The position numbers and the translations under genes were made by a program. The notes beneath the pieces were generated by a model that made no database searches, was not told the DNA's origin, and saw only the letters and a program-made list of their open reading frames with translations. A stretch of DNA of 19,918 nucleotides from JBCDGZ01 sp038750655 (GTDB lineage Bacteria; Bacteroidota; Bacteroidia; Chitinophagales; Saprospiraceae): assembly GCA_038750655.1 (NCBI GenBank), contig JBCDGZ010000140.1, positions 1-19,918 of the forward strand, read 5' to 3'. Of this stretch, positions 1 to 7,799 are shown piece after piece; position 1 is the first letter of the stretch, and each line of letters begins with the position of its first letter.

Positions 1-222
1 ATTGCCAAAGATTATGTCAATGTAACGCTCTCGGAGCGCTTTAATGATAACACTGCCGTTCTGATGGTCTTTGACCTCAGCGGGCGTATGGTGATGTCAG
101 AGCAAATTGCTGCTAATAACTTCACTCGCCTGGATGTGAGCGGTTTGACCAACGGCCATTACTTCGTACGCTTGGAAAGCGATAGCGTGGTAGAGACGGC
201 TCGTTTTGTGAAAGCCAACTAG
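1..222 (+). CDS. C-terminal fragment of a T9SS cargo protein (type A sorting domain)
   Basis: This is an open frame from the window edge to a TAG stop; only the last 73 residues are present, so the main domain is unknown. The visible part is a type A T9SS C-terminal domain: a beta-rich segment with VFDLSGRMV, then LDVSGLTNGHYFVRLES and a terminal FVKAN. This matches the usual order (IYDxxGRxV, then LxxGxYxVxL, then a short basic end). By family knowledge such a domain sends a Sec-exported protein through the outer membrane, where the PorU sortase removes it. A strong hairpin follows about 40 bases downstream. The domain assignment is clear; the function of the protein cannot be told from this fragment. 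Confidence 0.85.
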   Translation: MAKDYVNVTLSERFNDNTAVLMVFDLSGRMVMSEQIAANNFTRLDVSGLTNGHYFVRLESDSVVETARFVKAN

Positions 223-260
223 ACTTCAATTTAAGCTGTTTAGAGCAGCTACATCCTGAT

Positions 261-297
261 AGAGCGCCTTGTAAGTCCCTTGCTTACAAGGCGCTTT
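261..297 (+). terminator. Intrinsic terminator after the T9SS cargo gene
   Basis: A perfect 13-bp stem pairs 263-275 with 283-295 around a 7-base loop, and 261-262 with 296-297 can extend it with one wobble pair. The T-run after it is short (TTTCC), so it is a strong hairpin with a modest U-tract. It separates the upstream cargo gene from the LamG gene. Confidence 0.75.
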
Positions 298-300
298 CCG

Positions 301-331
301 TTTGATCTTAGCGGAAAAGTCTGTATCTTAT
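301..331 (+). promoter_or_regulatory. Candidate Bacteroidota-type promoter for the first LamG gene
   Basis: TTTG at 301-304 is followed after 19 bases by TATCTTAT at 324-331, which matches four of the six fixed positions of the TAnnTTTG -7 consensus. The spacing fits the phylum's usual range. The element lies 22 bases before the ATG at 353. It is a consensus match only. Confidence 0.4.
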
Positions 332-352
332 TAGGGACAAATAACAAAAACA

Positions 353-1114
353 ATGAGACAGACCTACAGTTACGCGGCGCTCTTGCTGCTGTTGCCCCTA
401 TTCGCCATGTTCCCTATTCAAGAGCATCCTTCCTATAACTTTGATGATGATTTGGTTGCGTATTATTCTTTTAATCAATGCGATGCGCAGGATGATACCA
501 ACAATGGCTCGGACGGCCAGCTCTACGGCAGTGTAGGTTGTCGCTGTGGCATAGAAGGGGAGGGGCTGGTGCTGGACGGTGCGCAGGATTACATCGAATT
601 TTCTGGCCGGGTCAACCACTATTTTAATACTACTGATTTTACAGTCAGCTTTTATATCAAAACCAATGAGTACAGTGTTTTTCGCCAGAGCTTGCTCTCC
701 AAGCGGGAGCTTTGCGATGAGTACAATATGCTGGACATTCTGCTGGATCGCAGCCAAGGCGGTATTGAGGCCGATGTTCACGAGACGCCAACCAAGGACT
801 ATCCCGATCTTTTTGCCTACCTCAACGGCGGCGGATGGGTTCATTTTGCGCTGGTGCGGCGTGGAACGGTGGCCTATACGTACATCAATGGGGTGAAGCA
901 AAAGCGCAGTATGCGTTGTAGTGGGGTGGATATTGGGAATCTGGCGCTTCTGTCCTTTGGGAATAGTCCCTGTGTGGGGCGCGGCGGCGCGCGTCGCTTC
1001 AAGGGCGTCCTCGATGAGCTTCGCGTCTACTCCCGGGCCCTCAGCGAAGAGGAAGTCGCTGCTCTCTACGCTCGTTTCCCTGTGGATCGGGCCGAAAATG
1101 ACTGCCTGAGTTGA
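353..1114 (+). CDS. Secreted LamG (concanavalin-like) domain protein without sorting domain
   Basis: The 253-residue protein begins with a hydrophobic signal-like segment (residues 9-21), so it is probably exported. Residues about 33-240 form one LamG/Laminin_G_3-type jelly-roll: LVAYYSFNQC at the start, FTVSFYIKT in the middle, the YINGVKQ strand turn, and LDELRVYSRALSEEEVAALY at the end, which is the standard LamG closing motif. It is clearly paralogous to the LamG half of the protein at 1637-2851; shared features include CxCG near residue 63, LLSKR plus CDE near 115-123, and a GNSPC/GDGPC turn. Unlike that paralogue it stops directly after the LamG domain and has no T9SS domain, so surface delivery by T9SS is not supported. 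The ligand is unknown; LamG domains often bind glycans or proteins. Confidence 0.8.
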   Translation: MRQTYSYAALLLLLPLFAMFPIQEHPSYNFDDDLVAYYSFNQCDAQDDTNNGSDGQLYGSVGCRCGIEGEGLVLDGAQDYIEFSGRVNHYFNTTDFTVSFYIKTNEYSVFRQSLLSKRELCDEYNMLDILLDRSQGGIEADVHETPTKDYPDLFAYLNGGGWVHFALVRRGTVAYTYINGVKQKRSMRCSGVDIGNLALLSFGNSPCVGRGGARRFKGVLDELRVYSRALSEEEVAALYARFPVDRAENDCLS

Positions 1115-1157
1115 GACATTCCGGCAGGCTCGCCCTCCAAATTTGCTTAAAACAACG

Positions 1158-1165
1158 TACCTTTG
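1158..1165 (+). promoter_or_regulatory. Candidate -7 promoter element for ybaB
   Basis: TACCTTTG is an exact match to TAnnTTTG, 20 bases before the ATG at 1186. The only nearby TTTG is 12 bases upstream (1142-1145), closer than the usual spacing, so the -33 half is weak. Confidence 0.4.
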
Positions 1166-1185
1166 CCCATCAAAAACCTCGAATT

Positions 1186-1506
1186 ATGTTTGGAGATTTA
1201 ATGGGCAATATGGAAGAGCAGCAAAAGGCCCTCAAAGCAAAGCTCGCACAGATCAGCGTAGAGGCCCAAGCCGGCGATGGTGCCGTGAAAGTCAAGGCCA
1301 ACGCCAACCGCGAAATTGTCAACATTTCCTTCGATAAATCGGCCATGGATTGGGAAGACCAGGAGCAGGTGGAAGACCTGGTCATGGTCGCAGTCAACCG
1401 GGTCCTGCAACTGGCTGCCGAGAAAGAGGCCGAAGAAACCCAAAAGATGATTCAAGATATGATGCCTCCGGGCCTCGGCGGCTTGGGGAATCTGTTCGGT
1501 GGCTAG
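1186..1506 (+). CDS. ybaB: YbaB/EbfC family nucleoid-associated protein
   Basis: From the ATG at 1186 this encodes 106 residues, the usual size for YbaB/EbfC. The frame is open back to an ATG at 1111, but that would add 25 residues unlike the family, whereas MFGDLMGNMEEQQKALKAKL is a normal start. The helical N-terminus leads into a central sheet (GAVKVKANANREIVNISFD), then a helix through DLVMVAVNRVLQLAAEKEAEE, and a Met/Gly-rich tail ending LGGLGNLFGG, as is typical. Family members are small cytosolic dimers that bind DNA and influence nucleoid structure and gene expression. In many bacteria the gene lies beside dnaX and recR; here it lies between two LamG genes, so that context is lost. 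It probably has its own promoter. Confidence 0.9.
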   Translation: MFGDLMGNMEEQQKALKAKLAQISVEAQAGDGAVKVKANANREIVNISFDKSAMDWEDQEQVEDLVMVAVNRVLQLAAEKEAEETQKMIQDMMPPGLGGLGNLFGG

Positions 1507-1636
1507 GTCAAAAAGGCATATATCTTGTAACAAAAGGGTAGCTATTCGTCCTTAGAATGTTTGGCACGGTAAAATATTGCAGTTCTATAGACGTTTTCAA
1601 TACCGGTATATATTATCTTCGAAAAACAAACAATTG

Positions 1637-2851
1637 ATGAGACCAATCATCTTACTCCTGGCTTTATTGAGTGCTAACTGGACCTACGGCCAACCCAACG
1701 CAGGCCTGATCGCCTACTATTCCTTCGACGACTGTTCGGCTAACGATCAAAGTGGTAATGGCTCCAATGGTTCAATTGTCGGTAATCCCATCTGCGACTG
1801 TGGTGTTTTTGGAAATGCGCTAGAGCTAAATGGTATAGATGATCGCATCCTATTTCTTGGGACGGTTAACAATAACTTCAACAGAAGAGATTTTACTATC
1901 AGCCTTTACATTAAACCTACCGATTTACTCGGCACCAAGGACTTGCTCTCCAAGCGTCAAGCCTGCGATGAGAATAATGCCCTGGCCCTGCGATTCTCCC
2001 CAGCCTCTAACTTTATCAGTGGCGTGGTCGCCGAGAACAGCAGCAAAACGGCCTCCGTAGGCAGTAGTCTCGACTTTGGACGCTGCTGGCAGCACATCGT
2101 GCTGATGCGCGAAGGCAACCGTAGCTCTCTGTATATCAATGGCGTACTGCGGCAGCAAAGCACCGCAGCCTCACGCATCGACTTAACCAATAACGAGGTC
2201 CTTAGCATTGGCGATGGCCCCTGTTCGGGGGTGACCGATACCCGCTATGGCGGCTTCATCGATGAGATTCGCATCTACGACCGCGCCTTGGACAATGATG
2301 AGCTGGCATCGCTTTACTTGGCCCCTGACCGCATCCTGAACCCAGATACTACCCTCTTTCTGGGCAGCGCCATCAATATCAGAACAACCGAAAGCTGTGC
2401 AGATAACTTCTCTTGGAGCCCCGTCACCGATATTAGTGATTCAACTGATCCGATGGCAACGATCACGCCCTCTCAGGCTGGCCTCTTCGATTATACCCTG
2501 AGTTTTAACGACGGTCGCTGCATCGCCTTTGACACTATTCAACTGACTGTCATCGATCCCAATAGCCTAGATTGTCAAACCGTTTTTCTCCCCAATGCTT
2601 TCACGCCCAACGGAGATAATCGCAATGATACCTACGGCATCTCCAATCCTTTCGCCGTCCAAAACCTGCTTTCACTAGAAATCTTTGACCGCTGGGGTGG
2701 CCGTGTCTTCTTCACCACCGATCCCTTCGAAGCCTGGGATGGTTCCTTTCAAGGCGAACCTGTTAACCCCGGTGTAATGCTCTACCGCGTGCGCTATGTC
2801 TGCGATGGAGAGGAGCAAAGTGATGTGGGGAGTTTGACCATCATCCGTTAG
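1637..2851 (+). CDS. Secreted LamG-domain protein with CHU_C (type B) T9SS sorting domain
   Basis: The protein has 404 residues from the ATG at 1637. An in-frame ATG at 1577 would place 20 polar residues before a good signal peptide (MRPIILLLALLSANWTYGQ, cleavage after GQ likely), so I prefer the later start. Residues about 22-228 are a LamG domain ending IDEIRIYDRALDNDELASLY. Residues about 235-306 look like an Ig/PKD-type module. Residues about 313-404 are the gliding-motility-associated CHU_C domain (LPNAFTPNGDNRNDTYG, then IFDRWGGRVFF, EAWDGSF, GVMLYRVRYVC). This type B domain marks T9SS export and surface attachment or release, so the likely role is a cell-surface or released adhesin/binding protein. 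The amine oxidase gene starts 9 bases after the stop, so the two are probably cotranscribed. Confidence 0.88.
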   Translation: MRPIILLLALLSANWTYGQPNAGLIAYYSFDDCSANDQSGNGSNGSIVGNPICDCGVFGNALELNGIDDRILFLGTVNNNFNRRDFTISLYIKPTDLLGTKDLLSKRQACDENNALALRFSPASNFISGVVAENSSKTASVGSSLDFGRCWQHIVLMREGNRSSLYINGVLRQQSTAASRIDLTNNEVLSIGDGPCSGVTDTRYGGFIDEIRIYDRALDNDELASLYLAPDRILNPDTTLFLGSAINIRTTESCADNFSWSPVTDISDSTDPMATITPSQAGLFDYTLSFNDGRCIAFDTIQLTVIDPNSLDCQTVFLPNAFTPNGDNRNDTYGISNPFAVQNLLSLEIFDRWGGRVFFTTDPFEAWDGSFQGEPVNPGVMLYRVRYVCDGEEQSDVGSLTIIR

Positions 2852-2860
2852 CCCTATCCC

Positions 2861-3913
2861 ATGTCGTCACCCTCTACTCTAATCCTTGGAGCGGGCCTCA
2901 GTGGCCTTAGCCTAGCCTACTTACTCAAAAAAGCAGGAAAGCCCTTCCGTATCCTGGAAGCTCGCTCGCGCTACGGCGGTCGCATCTACACCCGCCAGGG
3001 GCAAAACCAAACGCCGATGGAAATGGGCGCTACCTGGCTGGGCGACAAGCACCGTCAGCTCAATCAGCTTCTCAACGAGCTGAATCTCCCCCGCTTTGCC
3101 CAGCATACAACTGGTATCTGTCTCTTCGAACCGCTTTCTGTAGCGCCTCCTCAACAGTTCTTCATCCCCGACACCGAAGCGCCTAGCTACCGCATCGAAG
3201 GCGGCAGTAGCCGCCTGATTGAGCGGCTGGTCGCAGAGATTGGGGCGGAGGCCGTACAGTTAGCGACCAAGGTGACTGCGGTTAGGGACTTGGGAGAGCA
3301 GTTGGAGGTGCAGGATGAGCGCGGAGAGCGCCATCGAGCGGATCGGGTGGTAAGTACGCTGCCGCCGCAGCTATTGTTGGTTAGCCTTCAGTTCGATCCA
3401 CCGCTACCGGTGGAGACGCAGGCCCTTTGTCGAGATACGCCCACCTGGATGGGCAGTTCGATCAAGTTTGTGGTGGAGTATGCCCGACCGTTTTGGCGGG
3501 AGCGTGGATTTTCGGGAGCAGCCTTTAGCAACTCGGGGATTGCCTCGGAGATTCATGATCACTGCGATGCGACGCTGCGCAGTTTTGCCCTGAAGGGCTT
3601 TTTGAACGGCGGTGCCGCAGGCATGGCGGCGGAGGAGCGCAAGGGCAGGGTCATTGCTCAGTTGAGCAAATACTTTGGTCCGTCTGCTGCCGATTATTTA
3701 TCCTACAATGAGTTGATTTGGAGCCAAGAGCCCCTCACCCACCATCCCTATGATCACTATTTACTACCCCATCAAAACAGCGGTCATCCCCAGTACCAAA
3801 TTGCCCTGCTAGGAGGTAAGTTTTTTATCTCTGGCTCGGAGACTTCTCCCTACGCTGGAGGATATATGAATGGAGCGGTGGCAGCGGCATATGATTTGCT
3901 GCAACAGCTTTGA
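2861..3913 (+). CDS. FAD-dependent amine oxidase family protein (short form)
   Basis: This 350-residue protein has no signal peptide, so it is probably cytosolic. It begins with a Rossmann FAD-binding motif (ILGAGLSGLSLAYLL, glycines at 10, 12 and 15), the acidic ribose-binding residue in ILEAR (E33) and the RYGGRI motif after it. The region around IKFVVEYARPFW resembles the amine-oxidase segment carrying the conserved Lys near the flavin. The C-terminus (ISGSETSPYAGGYMNGAVAAAYDLL) is the second FAD-contact motif. These features fit the flavin monoamine oxidase / protoporphyrinogen-oxidase-like superfamily, which oxidises C-N or C-C bonds using FAD and oxygen. At 350 residues it is shorter than typical 420-500 residue members, with a reduced substrate domain. 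The substrate cannot be inferred. It follows the LamG/CHU_C gene closely. Confidence 0.82.
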   Translation: MSSPSTLILGAGLSGLSLAYLLKKAGKPFRILEARSRYGGRIYTRQGQNQTPMEMGATWLGDKHRQLNQLLNELNLPRFAQHTTGICLFEPLSVAPPQQFFIPDTEAPSYRIEGGSSRLIERLVAEIGAEAVQLATKVTAVRDLGEQLEVQDERGERHRADRVVSTLPPQLLLVSLQFDPPLPVETQALCRDTPTWMGSSIKFVVEYARPFWRERGFSGAAFSNSGIASEIHDHCDATLRSFALKGFLNGGAAGMAAEERKGRVIAQLSKYFGPSAADYLSYNELIWSQEPLTHHPYDHYLLPHQNSGHPQYQIALLGGKFFISGSETSPYAGGYMNGAVAAAYDLLQQL

Positions 3914-4088
3914 ACCTCGTACTATCTCGGGGATTGCCCAAAACACGACATTTCCACTCTAATCAGCACTTAATTCTTCTCCTACATAGGGGATAGAATT
4001 GTTAGCTTCGTCAGGAGATAGACAAGACCATTAAAAGGCTACTAATAGCGCCACTATATCCTTAATCAAACTAAAAGAACCACTAATC

Positions 4089-7055
4089 ATGCTAAAAACA
4101 TTTACGAACCTCCTGCTTCTATCCGTATTCTTCTTATTAACTATTCCAACTGCTTTTGCCCAAAGACTGACCCACGTACAAGGGGAAATTTTGGTCAAAT
4201 TGAAAGCCGACCAGCCCGTACGGCAATGGGTAAAGCAAAAGCAGCAACTCCGGGGCATTTACTCGGGCCTGCGTTTTCAAAAGACCGTTTCAAAACCCGT
4301 ACAAATCTATGCCCTACAATTTGACCATACACAGATCAACGAAAATGAACTGCTACTAGCTCTGCGTCGCGATCCTGAAGTGGCCGCAGCTCAGTTCAAC
4401 CACCTGCTGGCATTGCGCTCTACCGTCCCTAATGATCCACAATTCGGCAGTCAATGGCAGTACATCAACACGGGCCAAAGCGGTGGCTTGACCGGTGTTG
4501 ATCTCGACATCGACCTGGCCTGGGATACCACTACTGGTGGCCTCACTGCCGATGGCGATACTATCGTCGTTTGTGTCATTGACGATGGCGTCGAAGCTAC
4601 TCACGACGATATGCGCCCCAACCTCTGGGTCAATCGAGCCGAAATTCCTGATAATGGAATGGATGATGATAACAATGGCTACGTTGACGATTATCGGGGC
4701 TGGGATACCGGATCCAATACAGATGAGGTCTACGATGGTGGCTGGCACGGAACGCCGGTTGCGGGCATCGTCGGTGCGAAAGGTAATAATGGTATTGGTG
4801 TAGCTGGCGTCAATTGGGATGTAAAATTGATGATCATAGAGGGCGGTACGGGCGTAGAAAGTGAAGTACTGGCTGCTTATTCTTACCCCCTGGACATGCG
4901 CAAGCGCTACAACGCCACCAACGGTGCCGAGGGCGCTTTCGTTGTAGCCACTAATGCCTCTTGGGGTATCGATAGAGGACAGCCCGCTGATGCACCGCTT
5001 TGGTGCGCCTTTTACGATACGCTTGGCGTACACGGCATCCTCAACGCTGGGGCCACCGCCAATGCCGATCTGGATGTCGACGTCGACGGAGACCTCCCCA
5101 CCGGCTGCACCAGCGACTATCTGATCTCCGTCACCAACATCGGTGATAATGATACCAAGGTCGCTGGTGCTGCCTGGGGCCTCAACTCTGTCGATCTCGG
5201 AGCCTTCGGCGAAGGAACCTGGACGGTATCGATCGGCAATGGTTACGGTGGCTTTGGAGGAACTTCGGGGGCTACGCCGCACGTCGCTGGCGCCATCGCC
5301 CTACTGTATTCTATTCCCTGCCCCGAAATCATCTCCCAAGCTAAGGCCAACCCCGGCGAAGTAGCCCTGCTGATGAAAGAAGTGATCCTCAACGGTGTTG
5401 ATCCCAACGCTAGCCTGGATGGTCTGACGGTTACGGGGGGACGGATGAATATCAACAAGAGTATGGAGCTATTGCTTACCCGCTGTGGCCCCTGTCCAGC
5501 ACCTTTTGCGACTACGGTGAGCGCAGTAAACGACAGCAGTGCTCAGCTCGACTGGCAGGTAGGAGACAGTACCTTAACCACCGATTTGCGCTGGCGTGCT
5601 TTAGGCAGCCCGGACTGGAATGAAGTCAATGATCTAGCCGCTTCGCCCTATACGCTGGATGATCTGATGGCTTGTACGGAGTACGAAATTCAGCTCAAGG
5701 GCTTCTGCAGCAGTGATACCAGCGATTTTTCTCGCTCTATTGTTTTCAAAACCGATGGTTGCTGCGAGAATCCCACGGATCTTGCGCTCTTGGCTTTTGA
5801 TGACAGCACGGCGACTTTCGAATGGTCTTCGGTGCTGGCGGCCCAGCTCTATCAGCTGCGCATCCGTGAGCTGGGCAGTGCGAATTGGTTGGAGGCCAGT
5901 ACGACGATGACGAGTTATCAGTTTGTTGGCCTTCAGGCCTGTACGGAGTATGAGGCGCAGATACAGGTCGAGTGCCTGGCCGAAATGATTGACTTCAGCC
6001 CGAGTGTGACTTTCCAAACGCGAGGCTGCGGAGCCTGTCTGGATGCCGTCTATTGCGATCCTCCCGATTTAGACGGGGGCTACGAGTGGATCGAAAGCGT
6101 TGAGGTGCACACCCTCAACAATACTTCCGGACCTAACCAGGGCTACGAGGATTTCACCAACGCTGGCCTCACTACCGAAATGGCGACCTTGGGAAGCTAT
6201 GACATCAGGCTCACCCCAGAATTCAACTCCATCTACCCATTCGAAGAGTACTTTATCATCTGGATCGATTTTAATCAAGATGGTGACTTTGACGATGCCG
6301 GCGAAATGGCCTTTGATCCAGGGGGCGTAACTACGGCAGAACTGACCGGCACGCTCACCATCCCCGGCGATGCCGCACTTGGCCTTACCCGCATGCGAAT
6401 CGGTATGTTCTTCGAGGACCCCGGTACGCCCTGTGCTCCCCTCAACGGTTTTGGAGAAATTGAAGACTACTGCATCACGATTATTCAGGGAGTAGAGTGT
6501 GCTGAAATTACTGGTCTGGATACTATGAACGTAACAGCGGTTAGTGCTGATTTGACCTGGGAGATGGCCGCTGGTGCTCAATCCTACTCGGTTCGCTACA
6601 AAGAACTCAGTGCTGCTGATTGGACGGAAGTAAGCAGTAGCACTAATAGCGTCAGCTTGGATCAATTGGAGCCTTGCGCCGACTATGAAGCGCAGGTGAA
6701 GACCGTTTGTGATGGGGAAGAAAGTGCCTACTCCGCTAGTAAAAACTTTCCTACAAAGTGTAGTACCTCAATTACCAATGCCATTGAAGGACTTGACGAG
6801 TGGACCGTTTTTCCGGTTCCTTTCCATCAGCAGTTGACGGTGCAGTTTGCCTTTGCTCAGCAGCAGGATCGGGTGATGATTGAACTAATCAACCAGCTGG
6901 GGCAGCGGGTGGAGCAGCAGTTGTTGGAACAGGTGCCTGCTGGTCCGCAACAGGCCCGTATCCAGACGGAGCGTTTGGGAGCAGGTGTGTATTTTGTGAG
7001 GCTGCGCTTGGATAGTGGGGAAGCGATTACGGAGCGTTTGGTGAAGATGGATTGA
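4089..7055 (+). CDS. Secreted S8 subtilisin-like protease with FN3 and GEVED domains and T9SS type A CTD
   Basis: The 988-residue protein starts with a signal peptide ending AFAQ (about residue 25). Residues 30-105 resemble an inhibitory propeptide (ILVKLKADQP). The S8 domain spans about 115-465 with a complete active site: Asp165 in VIDDG, His220 in GWHGTPVAG, Ser393 in GTSGATPHVAG, and Asn325 as the likely oxyanion residue. An acidic insert (about 191-206, DDDNNGYVDDYRGWD) lies between Asp and His, as in many Bacteroidota members, and may bind calcium. Two FN3 domains follow (about 468-645), then a GEVED domain (FNQDGDFDDAGE, ending GEIEDYC), a third FN3, and a type A T9SS CTD (FPVPFHQQL to RLVKMD). 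FN3 units share the repeated AC(T/A)(E/D)YE motif. It is predicted to be a surface or released protease; substrates are unknown. It is monocistronic, ending at a strong terminator. Confidence 0.92.
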   Translation: MLKTFTNLLLLSVFFLLTIPTAFAQRLTHVQGEILVKLKADQPVRQWVKQKQQLRGIYSGLRFQKTVSKPVQIYALQFDHTQINENELLLALRRDPEVAAAQFNHLLALRSTVPNDPQFGSQWQYINTGQSGGLTGVDLDIDLAWDTTTGGLTADGDTIVVCVIDDGVEATHDDMRPNLWVNRAEIPDNGMDDDNNGYVDDYRGWDTGSNTDEVYDGGWHGTPVAGIVGAKGNNGIGVAGVNWDVKLMIIEGGTGVESEVLAAYSYPLDMRKRYNATNGAEGAFVVATNASWGIDRGQPADAPLWCAFYDTLGVHGILNAGATANADLDVDVDGDLPTGCTSDYLISVTNIGDNDTKVAGAAWGLNSVDLGAFGEGTWTVSIGNGYGGFGGTSGATPHVAGAIALLYSIPCPEIISQAKANPGEVALLMKEVILNGVDPNASLDGLTVTGGRMNINKSMELLLTRCGPCPAPFATTVSAVNDSSAQLDWQVGDSTLTTDLRWRALGSPDWNEVNDLAASPYTLDDLMACTEYEIQLKGFCSSDTSDFSRSIVFKTDGCCENPTDLALLAFDDSTATFEWSSVLAAQLYQLRIRELGSANWLEASTTMTSYQFVGLQACTEYEAQIQVECLAEMIDFSPSVTFQTRGCGACLDAVYCDPPDLDGGYEWIESVEVHTLNNTSGPNQGYEDFTNAGLTTEMATLGSYDIRLTPEFNSIYPFEEYFIIWIDFNQDGDFDDAGEMAFDPGGVTTAELTGTLTIPGDAALGLTRMRIGMFFEDPGTPCAPLNGFGEIEDYCITIIQGVECAEITGLDTMNVTAVSADLTWEMAAGAQSYSVRYKELSAADWTEVSSSTNSVSLDQLEPCADYEAQVKTVCDGEESAYSASKNFPTKCSTSITNAIEGLDEWTVFPVPFHQQLTVQFAFAQQQDRVMIELINQLGQRVEQQLLEQVPAGPQQARIQTERLGAGVYFVRLRLDSGEAITERLVKMD

Positions 7056-7072
7056 TAAGCATTGGATCATTG

Positions 7073-7112
7073 AAATGGGGATAGTTGTTGTAGCAGCTAT
7101 CCCCATTTTTCT
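7073..7112 (+). terminator. Intrinsic terminator after the S8 protease
   Basis: A perfect 12-bp stem pairs 7073-7084 with 7097-7108 around a 12-base loop, and T residues follow (the run 7106-7110 overlaps the stem end). It lies 17 bases after the protease stop and insulates it from the secretion cluster. Confidence 0.85.
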
Positions 7113-7337
7113 TCCCCTTTATGCTCACCTTTTTGATCGTAAGGGGAATGAAATGTTAAAACAGGAAAACCGCTCTGTACCGACCCCTTCCAATCAACGG
7201 ATCCGTTGATCACAAGCTTTATTCCTGCAAGCTATTCTACCATCAAAAACCGGCTGAGCTGCTTATACTTCAAACGCAGCGGGGTCTACGATACAATTCG
7301 GCCACCCTTTTGACCGTTTTTTTATCTGAAAAAATCC
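7113..7337. other. Non-coding gap upstream of the T2SS/T4P-like cluster
   Basis: Together with its flanking terminator and promoter this makes about 324 bases without a gene (7056-7379). I see no credible coding region. It holds an 8-bp inverted repeat (TTCCCCTT at 7112-7119 with AAGGGGAA at 7141-7148) and an 18-bp perfect palindrome at 7193-7210. No known riboswitch or small-RNA family is recognisable by eye. Confidence 0.6.
7193..7210. promoter_or_regulatory. 18-bp perfect palindrome, possible operator
   Basis: ATCAACGGATCCGTTGAT is perfectly self-complementary over 18 bases with no spacer. It lies about 130 bases upstream of the candidate -7 element of the secretion cluster. The zero-length loop suits a dimeric regulator site better than an RNA hairpin. 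No regulator is identified. Confidence 0.4.
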
Positions 7338-7345
7338 TATCTTTG
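7338..7345 (+). promoter_or_regulatory. Candidate -7 promoter element of the T2SS/T4P-like cluster
   Basis: TATCTTTG is an exact TAnnTTTG match, 34 bases before the first ATG of the pseudopilin gene. A TTTTG at 7308-7312 is the nearest -33 candidate, with a 25-base spacer that is slightly long. This is probably the main promoter for the genes that follow. Confidence 0.5.
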
Positions 7346-7379
7346 AATAGCCAACTATGCTACCGTTTAAAGCAAATAA

Positions 7380-7799
7380 ATGAAAGTTATGAAATCAAAG
7401 AATATGAAAAAATTAAAGGCCTTTACCCTCACCGAACTCTTGGTCGTGCTGGTCATCATCGGTATCCTTATGCTCATCGCACTGCCTAATTTGATGCCGT
7501 TGATTGCGAAAACCCACAGCATCGAAGCGCAACAAGCCTTGACCACCATCCAGAAATTACAGAAAAGTTATCACCAGATGCACGTCAAGTACGCCAGTGA
7601 TTTGCTAGAGCTGGGCTTTGAGCAGGAAAAGACGGTTATGGAAGGCGGAAACGCCAAGTATGCGGTGGAAATCCTGCAAGCTACCCCTACCGGATTTGTG
7701 GCCAAAGCTCGAGCAGTCGTCGATTTTGATCAGGATGGGGTGTTCAACGAATGGGAGATTTCTCAGGATGGTGCGCTGCGCGAATTGATAAAAGACTAG
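7380..7799 (+). CDS. Type IV pilin-like pseudopilin with EF-hand loop (GspG/PilE-like)
   Basis: The product is 139 residues from 7380; in-frame ATGs at 7389 and 7404 are also possible, and 7404 gives a compact leader MKKLKA. The class III signal is clear: KLKA, then FTLTELLVVLVIIGILMLIALP, with cleavage expected between Ala14 and Phe15, Glu at mature position 5 and a hydrophobic assembly helix of about 20 residues. The -1 residue is Ala rather than the commoner Gly. The globular part is short. Near the C-terminus, residues 115-126 (DFDQDGVFNEWE) form a textbook 12-residue EF-hand loop. Family role: subunit of the periplasmic pseudopilus or pilus, processed by the prepilin peptidase encoded next. 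Its stop overlaps the next start by one base. Whether it is a major or minor subunit cannot be told. Confidence 0.9.
   Translation: MKVMKSKNMKKLKAFTLTELLVVLVIIGILMLIALPNLMPLIAKTHSIEAQQALTTIQKLQKSYHQMHVKYASDLLELGFEQEKTVMEGGNAKYAVEILQATPTGFVAKARAVVDFDQDGVFNEWEISQDGALRELIKD

Noticed and set aside
1111..1185. Upstream in-frame extension of ybaB
   Set aside because: It would begin inside the end of the LamG gene, cross the candidate -7 element, and add residues absent from the YbaB family.
4356..5282. 308-codon open frame on the minus strand inside the S8 protease gene
   Set aside because: It is fully antisense to a well-supported catalytic domain, has no recognisable domain, and its Ile/Val/Asp/Ser-rich composition is what an antisense frame of an Asp/Gly-rich gene gives.
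7121..7159. 12-codon ORF in the gap before the pseudopilin gene
   Set aside because: Too short, no start context and overlapping an inverted repeat; nothing supports translation.
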